The notes below the pieces were generated by a model. The model was not told where the DNA came from. It saw only the letters and a program-made list of their open reading frames with translations, and did no database searches. From NCBI GenBank assembly GCA_023954815.1, contig JAGSHB010000018.1:1-54196 (forward strand): a stretch of 54,196 bases of DNA. Direction: 5' to 3'. Made by a program: the position numbers and the translations under genes. Below, one piece after another: positions 9,153-16,589 of the stretch (position 1 is the stretch's first letter; each line of letters begins with the position of its first letter). Origin of the DNA: Myxococcales bacterium. GTDB taxonomy: Bacteria; Myxococcota_A; UBA9042.

Positions 9153-10211
9153 ATGGCGACAGCCGACTACCCAATTCGTCCACGCCAGCGCGATGCCATT
9201 GGAAAAATGGCGCTGATCGCCCTGTTTTCCGGTCTTTTGGCCTGCAGCACTCCGGGCGAAGACAGCAAGCCCGATGCCGGCGACTCCCAAGACGCAGACG
9301 CGGTGATCGCCAACACAAACTTCGTCGGAGCGACGTGCGCTAGCAATCTGGACTGTGCAAAATACGGCCTGAGTTGTTACGTGACCAATGACAAGACTGG
9401 CACTGGAATCTGCAGCCGAGGATGCGAGACAGAGACCGATTGTGGCGGCGGGCTCGCCCACTGCAATAACGTCGAAGGCGCGCTCGTCTGCACCCTGCCT
9501 CGCTACTGCGATCCATGCACATCGGCCCAAGAGTGTGGCCCCGAAGCACCGATCTGCGCCAAGGATGACAAGGGCATCGGATTTTGCACCACGTCCTGCA
9601 CCGTCAATCAGGACGCCTGTTCGGGAGACGCCCTCTGCCGCAAATATGGCCCCAAAGTGACAGATTTTGCGTGCATGCCTGCCCGCGGATCGTGCAGTGG
9701 GGATGGCAGCCAATGCAGCCCCTGTAAGACCAACGGCGATTGCGGCGACAACCACACCTGCTTCCAAGCGGACGGCAGCACCGAGCGATTCTGTAGCCAG
9801 CACTGCAACCCAAAGGCGAGCGGCAACACCGGCTGTGCCGCTGGCTTCCAGTGCGTACCCCATGGGGACAAGGGCCTCTGTTACCAAGTGATCGGCGGAA
9901 AGCCGCGACCGTCGTGCAGCGTTGCCACACGGGGATACTGCGATCCTTGCGTCGACGATTGGCAGTGCGCCTCAAACCGCTGCGCAACCAAGAACAACAA
10001 GAGCTTCTGCGTACAAAAAGAGCCGTGCAGCAAAGACAGTGAGGGTGAAGATTGCCCACTCGGCGGGGTCGCTACCTTCTGTGTTCCCTCTTCCAAGGGC
10101 ACCATCTGTGCACCGCCACCTGCGTTCAACTGTCACGGGTACATGGCGTGTTTCAGCCACCCCTGTGGCGCAAATGAGAGCTGCATAAACGGCGAGTGCA
10201 AGGCAAATTAG
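9153..10211 (+). CDS. Cys-rich outer-membrane lipoprotein
   Basis: From the ATG at 9153 (AGGAAG upstream) the protein has a short basic N-region, a hydrophobic stretch and the lipobox S-G-L-L-A-C, then a D/G-rich linker (E-D-S-K-P-D-A-G-D-S). The rest carries about 35 Cys in repeated units such as C-D-P-C-T-S-A-Q-E-C and C-S-P-C-K-T-N-G-D-C, an EGF- or Dickkopf-like spacing common in Myxococcota lipoproteins. An in-frame start at 9009 would overlap the divergent GST-like gene and place ~48 unlikely residues before the signal peptide. The function is unknown; cell-surface display is inferred. Confidence 0.8.
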   Translation: MATADYPIRPRQRDAIGKMALIALFSGLLACSTPGEDSKPDAGDSQDADAVIANTNFVGATCASNLDCAKYGLSCYVTNDKTGTGICSRGCETETDCGGGLAHCNNVEGALVCTLPRYCDPCTSAQECGPEAPICAKDDKGIGFCTTSCTVNQDACSGDALCRKYGPKVTDFACMPARGSCSGDGSQCSPCKTNGDCGDNHTCFQADGSTERFCSQHCNPKASGNTGCAAGFQCVPHGDKGLCYQVIGGKPRPSCSVATRGYCDPCVDDWQCASNRCATKNNKSFCVQKEPCSKDSEGEDCPLGGVATFCVPSSKGTICAPPPAFNCHGYMACFSHPCGANESCINGECKAN

Positions 10212-10314
10212 CCCTAACAGTCACACCGCAGTTGACAGTCGCCGGGGCCGTCGCTAGTTTCCGCGCCCCCAAGCGTCGGCACCGGAGCCGGCGCACCAAA
10301 CGAGTGAGTCGACC

Positions 10315-10572
10315 ATGAGCAACATCGTCCCAGCAGATCAGCAGCTCATCGCTACCCTGACCGCAAATGGCTTCCAGACCGTGCACACCGAGTGTGACGG
10401 CTGTGGCCACATCCGTGGTTACGAGGGTTCGAGCTACTGCAAGAGCTACAAGACCCCGGCCGCCAAGTGGACCCTGGGTATGTGCAACTTCGCTACGCAC
10501 AAACGCATCGAGAAGACGGCAGAAGCCCGCTCGCTGAACCCGCTTAAGGCCAGCAAGCGCGGCGGCAACTAG
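10315..10572 (+). CDS. Small Cys-rich protein with PxxKW motif
   Basis: The 85-aa soluble protein has C-D-G-C at about residues 27-30, further Cys in S-S-Y-C-K-S-Y, then P-A-A-K-W and M-C-N-F-A-T-H, ending in a basic tail. The P-x-x-K-W signature with spaced cysteines matches the small 'PxxKW cysteine-rich' proteins I recall from deltaproteobacteria, which have no assigned function. Four Cys suggest a metal or Fe-S site. It is a single gene closed by a very strong terminator, suggesting high expression. Confidence 0.75.
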   Translation: MSNIVPADQQLIATLTANGFQTVHTECDGCGHIRGYEGSSYCKSYKTPAAKWTLGMCNFATHKRIEKTAEARSLNPLKASKRGGN

Positions 10573-10600
10573 CCCGACGCTCAGCAAAGACAGTACGATC

Positions 10601-10648
10601 AAACCACTCGCCCGCGCCACGTTGCGCAGGCGGGTGGTTTGTTTTTTT
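10601..10648 (+). terminator. Strong rho-independent terminator
   Basis: A 17-bp stem (aaaccactcgcccgcgc / gcgcaggcgggtggttt, one internal mismatch and one wobble) with a 6-nt loop is followed by gttttttt. It closes the PxxKW gene and separates it from the enoyl-CoA hydratase gene. Confidence 0.93.
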
Positions 10649-10755
10649 GCCCACACATCGACTGTGCACCCGCCGACCCGATTGTCACAGATGGGGCTGC
10701 CCGCACTTTGCGGCGACGGTTCGCTGTGATACGGAACCACTACAAGGAGAGCCTG

Positions 10756-11538
10756 ATGCCTGAATCGATCGTTCTACTCGAGAAAAAGGGCGCGATTGCG
10801 CTACTCACTATCAACCGCCCAGACAAGCTCAACGCGCTGAATCTGAGTGTCTTGGAGGCGTTGGGGCGCCGTCTCGACGAGATCGAAGCAGATGACAGCA
10901 TCCGTGTGGTCGTGCTGACCGGCGCTGGCCGCAAAGCCTTTGTCGCGGGTGCTGATATCGCGGAACTCGCACCGCTGGACTACCACGGCGCGCTGAAGTT
11001 CTCGGTCACCGGCAACGCCTGTCTGGGTCGTATTGAGACGAGCAGCAAGCCCTTCATCGCTGCGGTCAACGGATTTGCACTGGGCGGCGGCTGCGAATTG
11101 GCGCTTGTGTGCGACGTGATTTTGGCGGCCAATACGGCCCGCTTCGGTTTTCCTGAGGTCAGCATCGGCGTCATCCCTGGATTTGGGGGCACGCAGCGCC
11201 TTGCGCGGCTGATCGGCCGGAACGCGGCCAAGCATTGGACGATGACCGGTGATATCTACCCTGCTGACGAGGCCCAGCGCATCGGTTTAGTGTACCGCCT
11301 GCACGATCCGGACGAGCTGATGGACGCAGCCTTCAAGACCGCGAACAAGATGGCGCGGCGGGCCCCCTTAGCCGTAGCTGAGTGCAAGAACATCATCAAT
11401 CGCGGCACCCAATTGCCGCTGGAATATGCACTGGACGCCGAGTCCCGCGCCTTTGCGACCCTATTTCAGACCGACGACCAGACCGAAGGTATGAGTGCCT
11501 TCATGGCGAAGCGAAAGCCCGAATTTACGGGTAAATAG
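10756..11538 (+). CDS. Enoyl-CoA hydratase (crotonase family)
   Basis: The 260-aa length is normal for the crotonase superfamily. The oxyanion-hole and CoA-binding segment V-A-G-A-D-I-A-E-L is present. The catalytic region N-G-F-A-L-G-G-G-C-E-L-A-L supplies the first Glu, and F-P-E-V-S-I-G-V-I-P-G-F-G-G-T the second, so trans-2-enoyl-CoA hydration in fatty-acid or amino-acid catabolism is the likely reaction. The ATG at 10756 has AAGGAG upstream. The next gene begins 33 bp after the stop and is probably co-transcribed. No paired acyl-CoA dehydrogenase is in the window, so the exact pathway is open. Confidence 0.92.
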   Translation: MPESIVLLEKKGAIALLTINRPDKLNALNLSVLEALGRRLDEIEADDSIRVVVLTGAGRKAFVAGADIAELAPLDYHGALKFSVTGNACLGRIETSSKPFIAAVNGFALGGGCELALVCDVILAANTARFGFPEVSIGVIPGFGGTQRLARLIGRNAAKHWTMTGDIYPADEAQRIGLVYRLHDPDELMDAAFKTANKMARRAPLAVAECKNIINRGTQLPLEYALDAESRAFATLFQTDDQTEGMSAFMAKRKPEFTGK

Positions 11539-11571
11539 ACCAATCTTCCGACCCACCACAGGAGATAGACG

Positions 11572-12105
11572 ATGAAGTTTCAAGCTGAGGGACGCGTCCA
11601 GAACGCCGACTTGACCACAGTGTACGAGATCATCCGAGACCGTCTGCCCGAGTTGGTACCGCACATGGACAATGTGTCGGCGATCGAGACGGTTGAGCGC
11701 AGCGATGGCCCCAACGGCCCACACCTGCTCAACCGCTGGCGTGCCGACGCCGGTCAGGTACCTGCCGCTGCGCGCAAGGTCATCAAGCCTGAGATGCTCG
11801 AGTGGCTCGATCACGCGGACTGGAACGATGGCGAGCACTACGTCGATTGGCGGATTGAGTCGGCCGTGTTCAAAGGGATGTACACCTGCAAGGGCCGCAA
11901 CAAAGTGGTGGTCAGCGGCAGTGACGTGAAGATCGTCATCAGCGGTGACATGGCGGTCGATCCGAAGCGGATCCCTGGTCTGCCCGGATTCCTCGCCAAG
12001 AAGATCGTTCCGACGATCGAGGCCTACCTGATCGAGCGGATGAAGCCGAACATGGCGTCGCTCGGTCTCGGCGTGCAGCGTTTCCTGGCGGCCGGCAAGT
12101 CGTAG
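11572..12105 (+). CDS. SRPBCC/START-like protein (DUF2505-type)
   Basis: The 177-aa protein has the layout of a START-like ligand-binding fold: N-terminal beta strand and helix (M-K-F-Q-A-E-G-R-V ... T-V-Y-E-I-I-R-D), alternating strands, a D-W-R-I-E-S-A-V-F-K-G strand, and a long C-terminal helix. It resembles DUF2505 or polyketide-cyclase-like proteins that bind lipids or hydrophobic ligands. GGAGATAGACG precedes the ATG. It follows the hydratase gene by 33 bp, so a link to lipid metabolism is likely but unproven. Confidence 0.65.
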   Translation: MKFQAEGRVQNADLTTVYEIIRDRLPELVPHMDNVSAIETVERSDGPNGPHLLNRWRADAGQVPAAARKVIKPEMLEWLDHADWNDGEHYVDWRIESAVFKGMYTCKGRNKVVVSGSDVKIVISGDMAVDPKRIPGLPGFLAKKIVPTIEAYLIERMKPNMASLGLGVQRFLAAGKS

Positions 12106-12125
12106 CCTACCCCGCGGCTCGCTCG

Positions 12126-14030
12126 CTACGGCGCCAGCGGCTGGACCTTCAGCGCTGGCTGGCCTCTGCGAACCTGGACGCGCTGCCGCTGCTCAAATCC
12201 AGCGCCACGAATAACGATGAGGTGCTTTCCAATGGAGAGCCCGCTCAGTTTGACCGTCTGACCCGGCGCGACAGTTTGCGGCGGTTTTCGGTCCAGCGTG
12301 ATGCGAATGGGCGCGCTTGTCGGATTGCCGATGATGACCATCGATCCGGTTAGGGCTGGCGTCGGCATCACGAGGTGCTGACCGGGGGCGATGGTCCCTC
12401 TCCAAGTCGCGCTTTGGCCTGATTTTACGGCGTGTACGTCCACAACGAGGCGGCCGCTGTCGGTGTCGAATGCACGCGTTTGTCCAGCCTTCACCGTGCC
12501 CACGCCCAATCCGCGCACCACCACATCCACGGGCTCTGAGAGCGGGTTGGACACGCGCAGGGTCGCCAATGGTGGGGTGAGGGTGAACCGGGTGCGTGTG
12601 CCATCGCGCACGAGCACGGTGGCCGTCTCTGTGCGCTTGCTCCAGTTGGTTTTGGCCACAACGCGATGTGGACCGGCGCTGATGCCATCGATCCGGAAGA
12701 TCGCGCCGGGAGACACCTCTCCGCGGGGCGCGCCGTCGACCACCAGCGTGACCTGCTCGCGGTAGCGATTGTTGATGATGAGACTCGTGCGGCCAGCGGA
12801 AATACGCCACCCAACGTGGCCACCTGGCGGCAAGTCGACCCCTTTGCTGAAGGTCTGCTCGCTCGTCTTCACCCGTAGCTTCAGGCTCCCTGCGGGCACC
12901 TTCCTCACGGTCAGTTGCTGCCCTGGCTTCAACGTCAGTTTGGCTTCGCCATCAATGTCGACAACGGCCTCCTGACCGGTTGCGTTCGTCAACTGCAGCT
13001 GCCCCTGGGGACGCTCCGGTCGCCAGTTCTGCAGACCGCCAGCTCGCGGCCGTACATCAAATACATAGGGCAAGCCGCTTCGCACTCCTGTCGCGGCCAA
13101 CCGAAACGTCTTTCGTGCCACTTGAAGCTTCACTTTTTCGCCGGCCCGGATGGGACCGTTGTGCAGACCAGAGAGGGCGTAGATGAGTCGGAGGTCTTCC
13201 CCAGTGGCGTTATCGACGACGATCGTAAGGGCCCCCGGCTGCGGTGGGCTGGCACCCCGGACACCGAGCTGAGAATTGTAGGACCACAGCTTGCCGCTGC
13301 GCCGCCCGATCAACTCCACTTTGTGATCGCCCGGTGCGAGGCCGAGAACCGTCACCCGTTCACGAGGCTGCAACTCACCATAATCTTCGAAATCAACGCG
13401 CAGACGCGCCGGCTCTGTCAGTGGATTGGGGATCACGAGCCCGGCCGATACGGGCGGCAAAACCACCTCCGCAGTGGCGCCGTGAGCCAACGTCACGCGA
13501 CGGGCATAGATGTCACGACTGCGCTGCCCTGTTGCGTGGATGGGCTGCGTGCCAGGCGCAAGAGGGCCCATCAGCCGCGTCTGACCGCGTTTGAGAATGC
13601 CGAGAACAGCGCCTCCCCACGTGATCGTGCGGTTTTCTCCGCTACGATTGACCACTTTCAGATGCCCCCCTGGCGGCACCAGCTGCACCTCTCGTTGGAG
13701 CACGTCGTGCAGATCGAGTTGGGCGCTGTACTGCCAGAGATCTCCGCGAGCCACGGTGTAGTGCAGGGTCTTCTTTGATGTGCGAACCGTCGTGGACTGA
13801 CCGCGCCGCAGGGGAATCCACTGCCCGCCGTCAATGCGCACGGTCACGCCTGGCCCAACATTAACTAGACGTACTTGAGTGGCCTTGGCGGCGGCGTTCG
13901 TCTCAGCCGGGTTGCTAGTTTTACCCTGCTTGTTCAGTGTTTTAGCCGAATTCTCGCTCGCAGCTGCCACGGCGTTCGCCGCCGGCAGCAGGAGCGTCAG
14001 AATCAAGAAGGCAAGTCGAACAATCTTCAC
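12126..14030 (-). CDS. Secreted protein of tandem PEGA-like beta repeats
   Basis: From GTG at 14030 (GGGAG eight bases upstream) the 634-aa protein begins with a signal peptide (K-I-V-R-L-A-F-L-I-L-T-L-L-L-P-A-A). After a short Ala/Thr/Asn linker it is almost entirely ~70-75-residue beta repeats of the form L-x-V-x-N-x-T/S ... P-G-Q-x-x-x-V ... G-x-H-x-V. I count about seven or eight, for example at L-K-V-V-N-R-S-G, L-V-I-P-N-P-L-T, L-Q-L-T-N-A-T-G, L-I-I-N-N-R-Y-R, L-R-V-S-N-P-L-S and M-V-I-I-G-N-P-T. The pattern resembles PEGA-domain tandem arrays in the periplasm. There is no catalytic motif. The ATP-free, repeat-only architecture suggests a scaffold or ligand-binding protein. Confidence 0.7.
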   Translation of the reverse strand: MKIVRLAFLILTLLLPAANAVAAASENSAKTLNKQGKTSNPAETNAAAKATQVRLVNVGPGVTVRIDGGQWIPLRRGQSTTVRTSKKTLHYTVARGDLWQYSAQLDLHDVLQREVQLVPPGGHLKVVNRSGENRTITWGGAVLGILKRGQTRLMGPLAPGTQPIHATGQRSRDIYARRVTLAHGATAEVVLPPVSAGLVIPNPLTEPARLRVDFEDYGELQPRERVTVLGLAPGDHKVELIGRRSGKLWSYNSQLGVRGASPPQPGALTIVVDNATGEDLRLIYALSGLHNGPIRAGEKVKLQVARKTFRLAATGVRSGLPYVFDVRPRAGGLQNWRPERPQGQLQLTNATGQEAVVDIDGEAKLTLKPGQQLTVRKVPAGSLKLRVKTSEQTFSKGVDLPPGGHVGWRISAGRTSLIINNRYREQVTLVVDGAPRGEVSPGAIFRIDGISAGPHRVVAKTNWSKRTETATVLVRDGTRTRFTLTPPLATLRVSNPLSEPVDVVVRGLGVGTVKAGQTRAFDTDSGRLVVDVHAVKSGQSATWRGTIAPGQHLVMPTPALTGSMVIIGNPTSAPIRITLDRKPPQTVAPGQTVKLSGLSIGKHLIVIRGAGFEQRQRVQVRRGQPALKVQPLAP

Positions 14031-14160
14031 AGTGGTCACTCCCGCACGACAGGGCAATCGGGTGCGCCCGCTAGCTTACAATGTCCGAACTTTTGCGGCC
14101 ATTCCCCATCCATGCGGCAATACCGTGCTCCGGCAACGTCGCGATAGGGCAAGGTCGCGA

Positions 14161-15531
14161 TCAGGCAGCGTCCCGCTCAAACAGCATCTCGACGAAGAGC
14201 TTGGCGTTGAAGTCACGTAGATCGCTCATCTGCTCGCCCACGCCAATCAACTTAACCGGGATGCCGAGGGTCTCGGCGATGGCCAAGATCACGCCACCTT
14301 TCGCCGTTCCATCGAGCTTGGTCAAGGCGATGGAGGTGACCTCGATGCTCTCGCCGAATTGACGGGCCTGAGCGACCGCGTTTTGGCCCATCGTCGCGTC
14401 GAGGACAAGCAATACCTCATGCGGGGCGCCGTCATGTGCCTTGCCGATCACACGCCGCACCTTCTGCAGCTCGGCCATCAGATTGGCGTTGGTGTGCAGG
14501 CGGCCAGCGGTGTCGCAGATGACCAAGTCGTAGCCCTCAGCCTTGCCCTTTTCGATGGCGCCATAGCACACGCTCGCCGGATCTTGCTGAGGTTTACCGC
14601 GGAACATGTCGACGCCAGCGCGCTCACACCAGACCTCGAGTTGATCGACCGCCGCTGCGCGGAATGTATCGCCGGCCGCGATGAGGATTTTGCGGTTTTC
14701 GGCTGCGTAGCGGTGGGCGAGCTTGCCAATGGTAGTGGTCTTACCGCTGCCATTGACGCCGACGACCATCAACACCGCCGGGCCGTGACTCTTCGGCAAC
14801 AACAATTCGCCTGTGGCCACCTTGTCGAGCATCTGCAGGCTCTGATCTTGCAGCGTGTCCCACACCTTGTCGGCATCGCCGAGCTCCTGTTTCGACAGCG
14901 CCTGCTTGAGCGCTCCGAGCAACGCCTCTGTCGCCTGTACGCCGAGATCGGCGCGATAGAGCACCTCTTCGATCTGGTCGAGCAGGTTTTCGTCGATTTG
15001 TTTGCCAGCAAAAAGCTTGCCTAGCCGGGCAACAAAGCCCTCATTGCGCGTCTTGCTGAGGCCACCACGGACCTTGTCCCGCGCCTCCGCCTCTGCCGCG
15101 CCCTTATTTGCCGCTTGGCGGAGGGCCTCGATCGCAGCCTGCTGTGAGGCCTCTTGTGCCGCAGCCTCAGCCGCCGCAGCCTCTTCGGCCGCTTTTTGCT
15201 GCCCAGCGAGATCGACCGCTTCCAGCTTCTCTGCTTTGCCGTCTGCGTCGACCCTCAGGCCACCCTTTGCCGCCCGGCGCAGCGCCTTTGCTGCACGCCT
15301 GGCTTCCTTTTCTTTGGAGGTGAGCGTCTCTTCGGGCTGTTCGCGATCCTCAATCCGCGAAACACCCTTCGGCGCTGGCCCGCGCTTCTTGCGCGTCAGC
15401 ACGAATGCCCCGCCCGCGATGGCGACGAGGAATCCCAGCACGACCACCACGCCGGTCAGGTCAGCGCCTGGTTCCGCGCCGGCTTGGGCGATGAGCAGCA
15501 GAGATGACGTGGGTATAAAGGGAGCGGGCAT
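14161..15531 (-). CDS. ftsY: Signal recognition particle receptor FtsY
   Basis: SRP-receptor GTPase that docks ribosome-SRP complexes at the membrane. The C-terminal ~300 residues are the NG domain, with G1 G-V-N-G-S-G-K-T-T-T, G2 region A-A-G-D-T-F-R-A-A-A-V-D-Q-L, G3 D-T-A-G-R, G4 T-K-L-D-G-T-A-K-G-G, and the closing G-E-Q-M-S-D-L-R-D-F. The N-terminus contains one transmembrane segment (V-V-V-V-L-G-F-L-V-A-I-A-G-G-A), a basic patch and an Ala/Glu-rich acidic linker, as in many Myxococcota FtsY proteins. The length of 456 aa fits. ATG at 15531 follows GGAA, so the start is less certain than the identity. Confidence 0.97.
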   Translation of the reverse strand: MPAPFIPTSSLLLIAQAGAEPGADLTGVVVVLGFLVAIAGGAFVLTRKKRGPAPKGVSRIEDREQPEETLTSKEKEARRAAKALRRAAKGGLRVDADGKAEKLEAVDLAGQQKAAEEAAAAEAAAQEASQQAAIEALRQAANKGAAEAEARDKVRGGLSKTRNEGFVARLGKLFAGKQIDENLLDQIEEVLYRADLGVQATEALLGALKQALSKQELGDADKVWDTLQDQSLQMLDKVATGELLLPKSHGPAVLMVVGVNGSGKTTTIGKLAHRYAAENRKILIAAGDTFRAAAVDQLEVWCERAGVDMFRGKPQQDPASVCYGAIEKGKAEGYDLVICDTAGRLHTNANLMAELQKVRRVIGKAHDGAPHEVLLVLDATMGQNAVAQARQFGESIEVTSIALTKLDGTAKGGVILAIAETLGIPVKLIGVGEQMSDLRDFNAKLFVEMLFERDAA

Positions 15532-15638
15532 GGGGCGTTCCTAGACGATTTTGGATGCAGATGGCCGCTATGGCGCCTCTAAGGGCGCGGAAGGTAGGGG
15601 GGCACGAGAGGCTTTTCAACCCAACTGAGGAATTGGTC

Positions 15639-16385
15639 TCAGGGTTTGGTGCAAGTGCCGTAGCTGTCGTCAGTTACCCCGACGCAACTGAGCCCACTGG
15701 CGCACAACAACACGTCGGTATCGCACTGCTTGCCCTCGGTGACGCCCTGACACGTTGCGCTATCGTCTTTCGCGACGCACTTGGCGCCAAGGATGGCGCA
15801 GTCGTAGACGGCGGGCTGCGGCTCTTCACAACCCCAGACCAAGTAGTCGGCAATGCACGTGTCGATCGCGTCGTCGTCGCAGGTACCCACGTTCTCTTTG
15901 CACGTGTCAGCGGTGCCATCGAATACGCAGCCGGCGTCCTTGCCAGCACAGTAGACTTGCTCAACCCCACCTTCATCGTCTGCAAAGGCGCATGTGTCCC
16001 CTGCCTTTGCCGCGCAGACGAAGCCGTACTCCTCGCCTGCGGCGGTGCAGACGCCAACCTGCCCGTCCGAGCCGATCGCGTCGGCGCAGTCTACCGTCTC
16101 GATCTTGTCTTGTTCGCACCAGGTCAACGTGACACCCGTGCAGAGGCCGACTTCGGTCAACTCACCGCAGGCGCCTCCGGCACTCGCATCACCACCAGAA
16201 GCATCGCCCGCGGCTGCGTCGCTCGTCGCGCTGTCGCCGCCAGACGTCGTATCCGCGGACGCGACGGCGGTATCTGCGCCAGCATCGGTAGCTGCGGCCC
16301 CGCCCGTGGATCCTGACGAGCCACCACATGCCGACAGGCCAAGGAGCAACAAGAACAAGGACATCGGTATCGCGAGACGACTCAT
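15639..16385 (-). CDS. Cys-rich lipoprotein
   Basis: The ATG at 16385 is preceded by GGAGGG. The N-terminus is M-S-R-L-A-I-P-M-S-L-F-L-L-L-L-G-L-S-A-C, giving lipobox L-S-A-C. A Gly/Ser/Asp/Ala-rich linker of ~70 residues follows, then about 14 Cys in a compact domain (C-G-E-L-T-E-V-G-L-C ... C-D-D-D-A-I-D-T-C-I-A-D-Y-L). An upstream in-frame start at 16484 is disfavoured because the lipobox would then be ~50 residues in. The domain is unrecognised; exposure on the outer membrane is inferred. Confidence 0.78.
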   Translation of the reverse strand: MSRLAIPMSLFLLLLGLSACGGSSGSTGGAAATDAGADTAVASADTTSGGDSATSDAAAGDASGGDASAGGACGELTEVGLCTGVTLTWCEQDKIETVDCADAIGSDGQVGVCTAAGEEYGFVCAAKAGDTCAFADDEGGVEQVYCAGKDAGCVFDGTADTCKENVGTCDDDAIDTCIADYLVWGCEEPQPAVYDCAILGAKCVAKDDSATCQGVTEGKQCDTDVLLCASGLSCVGVTDDSYGTCTKP

Positions 16386-16589
16386 CTGCACCCTCCGTAT
16401 GAAGGCACGTCGCAACCGGGCCGGGTCAGTCATCGGCATCGTGCGCGACATGGCCCTGGGTGCGTGCGCCCAAACATAGATCATACGGATGATACGAACT
16501 CGCGGCGTTGCCGTACAGACACCGAGTGGTCAGCCCGACCACCGGCTACGAATGAGCCGCGACCGTGGGCCCCTGCTTGACCGGTATTG

